From: Helianthus annuus
Taxonomy: Eukaryota; Streptophyta; Magnoliopsida; Asterales; Asteraceae
NCBI RefSeq assembly: GCF_002127325.2
Contig: NC_035433.2
Location: 81,782,079 to 81,846,078 of the forward strand
Length of the DNA: 64,000 bases
Reading direction: 5' to 3'
The notes under the pieces were generated by a model. It saw only the letters and a program-made list of their open reading frames with translations. It was not told where the DNA came from and made no database searches. Positions 54,410-64,000 of the stretch are shown here, piece by piece. Each line of letters starts with the position of its first letter. Positions within the stretch are counted from its first letter, which is position 1. A program made the position numbers and the translations under genes.

Positions 54410-57400
54410 TCAAAAGAGCTCTTCTGAATTGAACTTATTCCAAGCCTCCTATTAATCAAACACAATATACAAATATTTCGTGAAATGTGGGTGTTTGCAA
54501 TACATCACTCGTAACTTGTGGTCAACCTTACAGGGTGTTTATATGTATTGCAATATCGATTAATTGTAACTTAAAGCCGCAATAGTTAGTTTTTGCAAAA
54601 ACAGATTATGAATCTAACTTTTTAAGACCAAAAACATTTTTTTTTTTTTATGTTTTTACCCGTTTGATCAAATATAAATGAGTACCTTAAGGAGGTCAAA
54701 AACCTTCTCGGCAACATATTTCTGTTGAAGATTAGCTCCTTTTTGTTGAACTTTATCAGGATGAATGCAGAGAGTAGCCTTTCTATATACTTTTTTCACG
54801 CTTGCACCAGTGATTAAATCAGTCAATGAAACGGGCTGCCAACCGCATTCGGGCCAAAGAACCTAAAAAATAATCAAGCGTAAGATGTTGCTCACTTTAT
54901 CATCATCCAACAGTATAGTTTGTTTCCCAAATCATCTGTAATACACTAATTACTTTAACCTGATCGTACCTATTGTGACAAGCATTGAAATCCTTGAATC
55001 AAACAAAATAAAAGTAGAAAAAGAGAACGTGACATACGTATTGTAACGTTGATAACATTGCTCGCAGATTTCCTTCCTTCCCAGCAGCCCAACGCCTGAT
55101 TTCAACATCTAAAGTTGCAGAAATCCTCTGAGATAAAAACACAAAGGTCACGTAGAATTAAAAACCGATGAGTTGAAAACATATATATATATTTTTTACA
55201 AAGAAAACGGGTCGAAAGTCGCCCAAAGTGTATTTCTAATGCAAACAACCTACTAAATTATTTACCCATTTTTTTTTATTATTGCAACCCTCAAAACGTG
55301 CATAGTACCATATTTGCATAACCAGAAAAACTAATATCATAACCTACCCTTTTCAAAACACTTAAAATTTCATACCTACCCATTTCATTTAATAGAACTT
55401 ACTATTAATATATGACCATTATACCCTTCCCATTCTCCTTAAACTTCAAACTCTAAGCTAAACCCTAAAACTAAACACTAAATCCTATGCCCCAAACTCT
55501 AAATCATAAACCCTAAACCCTAACAGCGTAACCCGTAAGGTATAGATCCAATGATCTTTATTTGTGAGAGTGTGAAACAAAAGAGTATAAATGTCGTATA
55601 TTTTTACAGGCATATTGATATTATGAATTTTTAGGCACATATGATATTATGCGAGTTTTAAGGGAATGGTATAAAACTATAAATGTCATAGATCTGGATT
55701 CTGGAAATGGATATCTTTGATATTATGACTTTTAGTTGCGTTAACATAATATTATGCAAATTTTGGTGAGGATAAATGAAATCATTCCATTATAGTAATA
55801 TTATAATCATATTTATTGCTCACTTGTCGTTCTTCCTGTTCATTCTGAATTTGCTGATCTCTCTGATTCTTTTCAGCCAGTGCTTTAGCCTACAATTGAA
55901 AATCTCAACTCTCAGAAATCATGTAAAAAAATTGTAGCACTTCAGATTATGTTGTCCCAAAGGAAAAACAAATCATGAAAACATTTGTTCAAATCACATA
56001 CCGCACGCTCTTGAGTACGTTGTTGTCTTTCCAACCGAGCTCTTCGTCTTTCCTCCGTTTCCCCTTCAACATCTTGGAATTCTCCAGCTGGCATACCACC
56101 TTTTGAAATTTGAATTAACAGTGTGTGAGCACTAAATATGATGAAGAAATCATAGGATTATCTTAAAACATATTAATACAGAGAATATACCTCCAAATAT
56201 TGAGCTAAGATCGTCAACAAAATTGGCGGTGGAAGATGCTTTCCTCACATTGGAAGGAACCGCACTACTGGAAGCCCGGTGAGCCCCTTCTGGCCCACGT
56301 TTGTCCTGGGATAGGGGATCAGTTGCAGAGTCCTACATTTGCGATCAGACAGATAAGATAACCATCAACAGATAGAAGTTTGCTAAATATTACCGAAATA
56401 CATAAAAATAATGGTTGTAAAATGGGTAGAGCTGATGGGCTGGGTAATGGATTGAAACAAGTCATTTCTAAATTTTAATAAGGTTCAAACGGAGCGGATC
56501 GCAGGATCAGGTTTGGTTGACCCTCTAACATTTTTCATCCATCCTTAAAAGAGATCATGAATACGGAACACTTTAATCAAGATTACAAAAACAAGATTTT
56601 CACATTAATGTTCTGAATCTATATCTATATCTATATCTATACTATATAATAGAAGAAAACAATGAGGGACACGCGTCATCCATTAGAGCCATCTACTTTT
56701 TGGTTTTCCAGCCTCTTTCTCCTACTTAATTATGGATATATTTTTAATTAAAGATAATTATTGTATCGTGAACCAAGTAATTTAAAATGAAATTATTTAT
56801 TAGTGTTTTAAATAAACTTGTAACCTTTACTTAAAAGATTCACCAAGTTCAAAATTATGTTGGTTACAATATTGAAAAACGAAGAATAATGATGATAATT
56901 GTTTTTATGAGTGATCTCTAAAGAAAATTCAAATATTTAACGTGGTTGGATGGTAAAAATGATAAAAACACAATATGTTAAATGATAAAAAAAATACACA
57001 GGTTTATTCGACCATGCAATACATATGTTTTTTTTTTCAAAACATAACTTTTTTTATCGTTAATTATATAACATTACATTTATCAACCTGTGTAATACAC
57101 GGGATTGTAACATAGTATTTAAATAAGACAATTTACCAGGTTACGTGCATAGAAATTAGACTATGGATGACTTTCAAGTTTCAACAGTTCAACCCATTTG
57201 AACCCTTTCCCCTTTTAGCTACTTGTTGACTTTACCCATTTGACCATTCCCCTTTTAGCTATTTTTTTTTTGAATGGCAAGGAACAACGTGCCAACCACC
57301 GTGACACCGGGTGCTGTGGCCAAGGTCGACTGCTCGACCGCCGCCAGCCCCTTGGAGATGCGCGGAAACCCGGCCTCCACCCGCCCGAAGGCACGACAGT

Positions 57401-60400
57401 GGAATAATCGGTAAAACCTCGCCCCCCATCCAAGACGAACCGGTACTACCCGTATTCGCCCTTCACCTGGATGCCGCAGAAAATAATGGGGAGAGTGGGA
57501 GTCGAACCTGGGTCACAAGGAACACCAAGTCTTTCCACAACCACTCCACCACTACCTCATTGGTCTTTTAGCTAATTTTTAACTTTACCATTTGACACTT
57601 CCTCTTTTAGCTATTTTTTTTACTTTACCCATTTGATCCGTTTGGGATAAAACACACCCCATATTAATCCATTCATAAGTAAAGCAGATAAAACTACTCA
57701 CATTAAAATTTGTCCTTGCTTTTGGCACACTGTTTGGTGGGGAACCCATGCTAAAAAAGGAATCAAGGTCATTATCATTCCTTTGTTGGCTTGTCTTGGC
57801 AGCAGCAGCTGCCGCCGCCCGCTCTCGAGCTTCAGCAGCCGCTGCCGCCGCCCGCTCTCGAGCCTCAGCAGCGGCTCTCTCTCTAGCCTCAGCAGTGACC
57901 CTATCTACAGCAGCACGCTCCGCTCTACGCCTTGCTTCTGCTTGGGCCCTTGCAACAGCAGCTCTCTCTTTTTCACGTGCTTCTTTCTCTTTCTCATGTG
58001 CTTCTTTCTCTTTCTCACGTGCTCCTTTCTCCTTCGCTTCTGTGGCAGCCTTTTCTGCTGCAGCCCGGTCTGCTTTTTCCCTAGCCTCAACAGCTGCCCT
58101 TTCACGTGCCTCGGTTTGTGCTCTTTGAACAGCAGCCCGTTCAGCCTTTAACCGGGCTTCAGTGGCTGCTCTTTCACGGGCTTCCTTGTTAGCCCTCTCT
58201 ACAGCTTGTCTTGCTTTCTCCCTTTCAATTTCCCTAGTTTTCTCTTTCTCAAGTCTCCTTTGCTCTCTCTCTTCCTCTTCTCTCTCTCTTTCTAGCCTCT
58301 TCTGTGTTATCTCTTCATCCATTTTAGAAGCATTAGCATTATGGGAGTATTTCGTAGAAGCTGATGATGACGAGAAATCATCATCAAATGTTCTGGTACT
58401 TGAACCATGTGCTGGTATCGGAGGAGGGGGCCTCGAAGGTGGTGGGTCCCGAGTAACTGGCGTGAATAGAGGAATCTCCAATACAGTGAGCCATATGTCA
58501 TTTGTATGCTGCGCATGCTCCTCTGATTTGGGAGGCGTGTCCACATTAGAACTTGTACCGGTTTGATCAAAAGGCATCTTCTGTGGTTGGTTTTCGGTGA
58601 ATCCAAAAGAATATTCTTCTATTGGCTCACTGCTTACAAAACTTCCCACACTGGATCGTTCCTCTGAATGGTTCTGACTCTGGCCCTTTTTCCTGATGTG
58701 TGTTTCGTTTGAAGATGCAGGTGGCGATTTATTGAAGCTGTCAAAGGAGTCCATGTCACCAAACACATCCTCACTTGGTGATGTTACTCCAGATTTTGTG
58801 CTCTTCGATTTATCAATATTGCTGAACTGTTCTAGTGGATCTGTGAAGAAACCTTCAGATGAGGCAAACGGGTCATCCACTGCGTTAGATTTTTCCTTTG
58901 GGTTGCTAGTTGACGTAGGACTTGGGTCTGAATTCCACCTATTCAAGAAAACATAATATATGTGCAAAATTGTTAAGTCTGTTAAAGAGATAAACTTGAC
59001 TATGTACTTTCATTCCTTTTCTCAGTTATATGCTACAATGAAACTTATCAATTATATCACTCTTGTTTAACTCATATCAAATTACTCTACATAAATCATC
59101 AATAGCGGCTGAAATAATTAACAGTTTCTCTGCCAAATCGAGTTTCGACAACTTCTTGTCACGAATTGAACATGTATGTTAAGTCAATTGAGCTAAGATT
59201 GGACTAACAATGATGTAAATGTGTGATGGATACAATTGTGAGAGCATAATTATGCAAGTAATACAAACTGCGTTCGAGAATATAACTGGGAAACTCGAGA
59301 AGTATATTGACATTTTGTGTGATTTGTCTATAGATGCTATAAAGTATAGAAGAATAAACATGAACAGAAGGAAAAATCATATTCCAAATGCTTGTTTAAG
59401 CAAAACAAAGAGGTACCATATGGTTAAATCTGAAAGCACTATTAAAATATTGTACTTCTTGAGGAGGACAACAGCCAACCTAGTTTCTTAAGCTAAACAT
59501 GATAAGCATAAAAAAACACTGAAAAGCAGTGATAAATCCTGTTCCTGATCAATATCTTCCCCACAAGTTATAACAAATGCATCAGAGACGCGCAACTTGT
59601 CAACATAAAAGATCGATCAAAGATCGTATTAGAGATTCTGATAATACATATGCTATAGCTAATCTCCAAAGCACATCTAAATTGGTTCAAGAGCAAGATG
59701 TGTGTTGACTCTTTCATTGACTGTCATTCTCCAATGCATGACCCTATGCATTGATCACAGCCATCAACAATAGTTACTTGCAAAGTTCATAACTATCCAA
59801 TGCAGGTGGACAACAAATTAAGCTTGCAACTGGGGCCACATAAAGAGCACACAATAAAACAACGACGCAACTGAGTCCAGTTAACACATAAACCTACTCA
59901 AGTTGTCTAAATACATACAATCCGAGGATATCGGTTTCTAGCGCCAACTACTAATTTAACTAACGGATCCATGTGAAAACCTAAATTATGCAATCTCAAA
60001 GCTGAGGACAATATTAATGATTCTGCACATCATGATCAAGATTGACAAATTCTTTGATATGTATAAACCGATAAACAACTTTGTTCATAAGTATTCGTTT
60101 TCTAAACACATGAACAACTAAACCGCAGTTAAAACAAAGTACCTGCTACTGGACACAGGACTACTGCTTCCAAATCCAGGAATCAAATCATCCAAACCTC
60201 TTGAACTCTTATCACTCCAATTCCCACTCGGTTCCGCCTTCTCCGTTCGCCCTAAATTCCCTAACAAATCATCAAACTGATCACTCTGTTGACTCTGTTT
60301 ATTCGAATAACCACTCACAGACGCAAAAACATCATCATCATATCTCAAATTCGCAGAAGACGACACCGTTTTATCAAACATATCGTCATCATAAACCGGC

Positions 60401-60702
60401 GAATTCGAAACCCTAGGCTTACTTTTCATTTCATTATTATTCTTATTATTCACCGACACAGAATCCTTGAATATTGAATCGTAATCGAAATCAGTCATCG
60501 AAGACGTTGATTTCGAGTTACTGTTTGTGAATTTCGGACCTCCACCAAACACGTCGTGAAACATATCGTTTCCGTCCGCCGTGAACGTCGTAGACGATGA
60601 CGTAGGGCGGCTCCGGCGATCGCCGCCGGTTGATTTCATCGGAGCGGATTTTCCTTGCGGTCGGAAGCCGAAATCCTTCGCTAATATACCGAATTCGTCC
60701 AT
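54410..60702 (-). CDS. Auxilin-related J-domain protein (clathrin uncoating cofactor)
   Basis: Eight exons (60702-60143, 58938-57702, 56332-56191, 56099-56002, 55889-55824, 55127-55038, 54862-54686, 54448-54410) encode 802 aa, all joins in frame. Plant auxilin-related proteins 1/2 have this layout and recruit Hsc70 to strip clathrin from vesicles. Seen here: the N-terminus [21 protein letters not shown], typical of the family, and a Ser/Asp-rich disordered region with [12 protein letters not shown] and DLDSFF motifs that suit clathrin/adaptor binding. An Ala/Glu/Arg-rich coiled coil spans about 393-568, then [22 protein letters not shown]-terminal J-domain of helices II-III type has the HPD motif at 765-767 ([11 protein letters not shown]), ending [12 protein letters not shown]. 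Intron 2 holds a Helitron and a SINE. The acceptor of exon 4 (AAAAG|GTGG) has a weak pyrimidine tract; an alternative at CCAG|CTGG would drop five residues. Confidence 0.93.
56636..57115 (+). mobile_element. Short non-autonomous Helitron in auxilin-like intron 2
   Basis: It starts TCTATACTATATAATAGAAG after an A and shares GGACACG(T/C)GTC with the Helitron at 31021. The 3' end has the hairpin CCTGTGTAATACACGGG, then ATTGTAACATAG before a T. The terminal ATAG departs from the canonical CTAG, so the end is slightly decayed. Confidence 0.65.
57251..57574 (-). mobile_element. SINE in auxilin-like intron 2
   Basis: A poly-T run then GAATGGCAAGG marks the tail of a minus-strand retroposon. Near the right end GGGAGTCGAACC is an antisense tRNA-type B box. 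The flanks CTTTTAGCTA (57251-57260 and 57565-57574) form a target duplication of at least 10 bp. The body (about 57262-57564) is clearly more GC-rich than the intron. Confidence 0.75.
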
Positions 60703-60990
60703 TTGATTGATCGGATCTCGTAATAGGGACGTGAATGAGCGGTTATTGACGGTGAAATTGATTGGTTATGTGATATTTTATGTGTGTTGTGTTATAAAGC
60801 TACTGATCGTTAGGGTTAGGGTTAGGGTTAGTGACGGTGGTGGTTGATCGACGGTTGATGATGGTGACGGTGGAATCTTTTTCGTTTACTTGTTGATTTC
60901 ACTTTCTGCGTGGATCTCCAATTCCTAAAAGCTCGGTTTTTGGTCTTATGACATTTTCAACCGAATGATTTTGTCACGAATAATTGTTCA
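60703..60990 (-). promoter_or_regulatory. 5' leader and promoter of the auxilin-like gene with telo-box
   Basis: At 60810-60831 TTAGGG occurs three and a half times. On the gene strand this is AACCCTAACCC, a telo-box as found in promoters and leaders of many plant housekeeping genes. The region is otherwise rich in CACC/ACCGTC motifs on the gene strand. The transcription start cannot be fixed. Confidence 0.5.
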
Positions 60991-61690
60991 AGATGATCTA
61001 TATATTTTTTTTTAAACCAGGAATAACACCTACGCGCGTTGCGGCGGGGTACATTATAAACATCGAATCAATTAGTACAAACGTTATATGATATGTTAAC
61101 CATATGAAAACACACGTTTCAACATATCCAAGTGAACTCTATATAACTTATATAAGCATTGCGATTGGCTCAAAGCGTAAAGTAAATCGAGTTTAAATGT
61201 ACAATCATCACATATTATATGTGACCCGACTCGTACATAGAAAACGTAACGGATATAAAAGAAAAAACTAACACGTGTATGTGACCCAAATCGTACATAG
61301 GAAACGTAACGAGTATAAAAGAAAAAATTGACACGTAAAATCAAAAGGGATTAATTAGAGCTTTTAAAAAAGAAAAAGATGAAACCACAATTTGACTCCA
61401 CTCGGTTCGAAACAAAATTCCGAAACATCCATAATATAAGCACGAAAGCATATTATATTTGACCTGAATCGTTTCCCAAAAAAACTTACGTTGAATCGTA
61501 GACTAACTCTAATTTATACCAAAACGTACATTAAAATATGCACGTAAAATGTTTTTTTAAAGAAAATGTATTATATTTGAGCTAACTCGTTTTCGAAAAA
61601 AGTTTACGTCAAAACGTAGAGCAAATCAAATTTATACCGAGACGTACATAAAAATATGCACGTAAATAATTTGTTTTTTTAAGTAAAGAA
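60991..61690. repeat. Degenerate tandem repeats with CGTA(A/C) motifs
   Basis: Two copies of GTGACCC(G/A)A(C/A)TCGTACATAG(A/G)AAACG...ATAAAAGAAAAAA lie at 61219-61270 and 61280-61327. Two copies of a segment running from TATTATATTTGA(C/G)CT through AATTTATACC to TATGCACGTAAA lie at about 61449-61547 and 61569-61668. At 61030 CTACGCGCGTTGCGGCGGGG resembles the antisense 3' hairpin of a Helitron. The whole block may be one non-autonomous element. Confidence 0.45.
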
Positions 61691-61724
61691 AGTATAGGGT
61701 AAACTCGAAACAAATTATTAGTAA

Positions 61725-62335
61725 AAAACTTAATTTATTAAAGACCTTCGCAAAACCGTTCCAAGTAGCACCAGTGCCACACCACTGCCAACGACCACCA
61801 ACATCAGAAAAGGTCGTAAAAACGTTGAGCCACACACGCTCAATGTGGTGTGTTAGTGCGAAGAAATTAGACCGAAACGTAGAAACGTAGAAAAAAATAA
61901 CTAAATCGATTTACGACCCGCAGGTTGCTACGAATCTATCAAACGGGAAAAATTGACGCATTGCGACGGGCCTTTCAAACGGGAAAGCACAGACGAAAAA
62001 AACGTTGAACCCCACATGCATGTTGCGAACTTAATTTATTAAAGACCTTCGTAAAACCGTTCCAAATAGCACCAATGCCACACCACTGCCAACGACCACC
62101 AACGACCACCAACATCAGAAAAGGTCGTAAAAACGTTGAACCACACACGCTCAATGTGGCGTGTTAGTGCGAAGAAATTAGACCGAAACATAGAAAAAAA
62201 TAACTAAATCGATTTACGACCCGCATGTTGCTACGAATCTATCAAACGGGAAAAATTGACGCGTTGCGACGGGCCGTTCAAACGGGAAAGCACAGACGAA
62301 AAAAACGTTGAACCCCACATGTATATTGCGGCGTG
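61725..62335. repeat. Tandem duplication of about 310 bp
   Basis: The block starting AACTTAATTTATTAAAGACC, running through ACCACTGCCAACGACCACC and CGATTTACGACCCGCA to GTTGAACCCCACATG, occurs twice (about 61727-62025 and 62029-62325). Copies differ by a few substitutions and by an extra AACGACCACC in the second. No ORF is supported. Confidence 0.75.
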
Positions 62336-63491
62336 TTAACTCCCAAAATTTAAAACGAACCGTAAATCGAAAAATTTGCGAAAGATGAAAATTATGGGGT
62401 TAGAAAGTTGAAAAAAAAATGTTGGGGTTAAGTTGTTAAAGATGAAAAGTTTTGGGTTAAAGGTAAAAAAGTCAAAAGGGTTAAAATGTTAAACATAAAA
62501 ACCTTTAAGTTAAAAATGAAAAATGCCAAAACTTTTTTGAAAAACTCACAATGCATAAATTACAACAAGAGAAAGCAAAAATTGGTTGGAAATTTATAGG
62601 TTAGAAATTGTTGCCTATTCTAATTGTATATTTATCTACCTCATTGTTTTATTGTTTGATAATGATTTTGTCACTACTACATTTTGTTGGTATAACAGAT
62701 TTGATGAACTTTATTTATAGAGGGGTTGAACCATCACAATGTTTCAGTTGGTGGTTATTGCAGTAGATAACTCTCTACAGAAAGATCTAACAGTGGTAAC
62801 TTAAGTTGCCATGCCACCAATAGTCTTAGTGGCATTGATAGCCGATTGCACTTGACTTGCTAGTTGATACTGATACTGATGATTAGGTATTATTACACCA
62901 TTGATGGTCAGTTGTCACTAATGACCATTTGCCAATGTTCATATTTTTATATACAACTTATCACCAATTATGTAAATCCGAAGCATTTTCCAGTTTATAA
63001 CAAACAAGGAAAGTAAAATTTCTTCAATGAGTTCAATCCCCATTAGAGGCATTGCCTCTTGAACTTCACCAGGGTGCCTAGGATCCTAGCCATGGGTTGG
63101 TACACCCATGGAACCACCATGGTCTAGGGGCCTTGCCCCTCAGAACCATTAAGGTTCAATGGTGCTCTTGATTTAGCGTATCCTCTACATCTCCTATCTC
63201 TTATCAATGTTTATTATACTTTCTCATTTGGTCATAAAGTAAATCCAATTGTACTAAAATGATAGTTGACACTACAATAACCAAAAAAAAACAATGAATA
63301 TATATTTCGCTAACTTGAAGTTGCGAGAAAGATAACCGTCTTCAATGTAACAAATAACATCACTAATACAAGTCTAGACAATCAGAAGAGGAATTTTGCA
63401 TCCTATTTTACAAGCTTACTTCAACAATAATTAAATCGAAGATACATTGGCAATCTTCCATCTGAAATAATCAAGTTTCACACAATCACTA
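62336..63491. other. Intergenic, 3' flank of the diterpene cyclase gene
   Basis: AT-rich. At 63040-63175 a GC-richer patch with short inverted repeats (GGTACACCCATGG/CCATGGGTTGGTAC, AGGGGCCTTGCCCCT) may be a small repeat element. No gene seen. Confidence 0.4.
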
Positions 63492-64000
63492 TCAGATTAC
63501 ATTTTCGAACAATACTTTACCAATGTGTTGGTTTATAGTTTCGGGATCAAATAAAGCTCTGTAGTAGAAAGTTTTGGCCACCATTAAAAACGTCTGCTTC
63601 GAAGTAGTATCAAGATCGTCGGGTGAGTCACATAGCACGAGTTGCACAAGTTCTTGCATTTTGGACTCGATCTCAAAGCTTATGGTACGATTACCCTAAA
63701 CACATGTGTATAGTACTCCATTTGATTAAAAAAATTAACTAAAAGAATACAATGCAATAACATCTTTGCTTACCTTGTGAGAGATTTGGTGACAAATATC
63801 ATTTATGATGGAGGAGAGACGTTGATATTGAGGATGAGAGAATGACTCATCTAATAAGCATTGGCTGCTACACAGATTTATCGTTTTAACTATAAGTTCA
63901 GCTTCTCCTTCTACTTTGTCCACTCCATTTTGTAAGTTTAACAACCACACCTTCCACTTATTTTCATACAATTTAAACATAATGAGAAAAAGAGTTTATG
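63492..64000 (-). CDS. CPS: ent-Copalyl diphosphate synthase-like protein, last two exons (partial)
   Basis: This is the 3' end of a class II diterpene cyclase; the 5' part is beyond the right edge. The family turns geranylgeranyl diphosphate into copalyl diphosphate in plastids, the first step to gibberellins and many labdane-type diterpenoids. The penultimate exon ends at 63774 (donor AAG|GTAAGC) and encodes W-x-W-L-x-N-L-Q-N-G, GEAELIVKTINLC and HPQYQRLSSIINDICHQISHK. The last exon (63695-63492) encodes MQELVQLVLCDSPDDLDTTSKQT, FLMVAKTFYYRALFDPETIN and QHIGKVLFENVI. Both match the C-terminal gamma/alpha region of plant CPS. The catalytic DxDD motif lies upstream, outside the window, so activity and exact product cannot be judged. 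The left boundary of the penultimate exon is uncertain (near 63959 or beyond). Confidence 0.85.

Noticed and set aside
57748..58566. Plus-strand Ala/Ser/Leu-rich ORFs
   Set aside because: Antisense shadows of the Ala/Glu/Arg coiled-coil exon of the auxilin-like gene.
60118..60142. Residues RYFVLTAV at the end of the first auxilin-like open frame
   Set aside because: They read past the GT donor at 60142. The join to 58938 restores the family sequence in frame.
60810..60831. Interstitial telomere or chromosome end
   Set aside because: Only about 22 bp, of TTAGGG rather than TTTAGGG type, in a gene leader; better explained as a telo-box.

Overview
This window is plant nuclear DNA. The host genes are split by canonical GT-AG introns, the LTR retrotransposons are primed by initiator tRNA-Met, and Helitrons, MULEs and SINEs are present. 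The repeat families (Athila-like LTRs rich in CACGGGGC blocks, gypsy LTRs of the TGTAACACC...TGTGACA type, a proline-rich ORF ahead of gag) look like those of Asteraceae. That placement is recognition from memory, not a database result.

Only three host genes are visible. An MLO-family gene (23,700-29,097, +, 14 exons, 495 aa) reads as an MLO1-like, clade II type protein. An auxilin-related J-domain gene (60,702-54,410, -, 8 exons, 802 aa) is complete. The last two exons of an ent-copalyl diphosphate synthase-like class II diterpene cyclase (63,492 to beyond 64,000, -) are cut by the right edge. They belong to unrelated pathways (a calmodulin-binding membrane protein, clathrin uncoating, labdane/gibberellin precursor synthesis), and nothing suggests that they act together.

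The rest is mobile DNA. From 1 to 19,741 there is a nest of four LTR elements. A copia pol fragment (18,461-19,741, +) was hit by gypsy element A (-, 5' LTR 15,265-18,460). A was then hit twice: in its pre-gag ORF by non-autonomous element B (6,309-14,600, TSD ATAGG), and in its reverse transcriptase gene by an Athila/Tat-like element C (1-2,577, +). A solo gypsy LTR lies at 20,664-23,045. After MLO comes a head-to-tail segmental duplication (about 29,900-34,145 and 34,146-36,370). Its two copies differ by a long-TIR MULE, a Helitron and a SINE, so each copy serves as the empty site for the other's insertions. A small non-autonomous LTR element follows (36,687-38,817, TSD TCTTC), then a MULE-type MITE (39,153-39,729), then a 5'-truncated LINE tail with a restriction-like endonuclease signature (40,773-41,514, -). 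A nearly intact, very young copia element (41,705-52,872, -, TSD CTCAG) carries LTRs that I read as identical.

I found no defence island, CRISPR array or biosynthetic cluster. The most unusual material is regulatory: each full-length gypsy LTR here carries GC-rich palindromic blocks on the upstream side of its likely TATA box, the young copia uses a repeated CGAAGGAT/CGAAAGAT motif in its U3 and leader, and element B carries an exact 7 x 66 bp tandem array.
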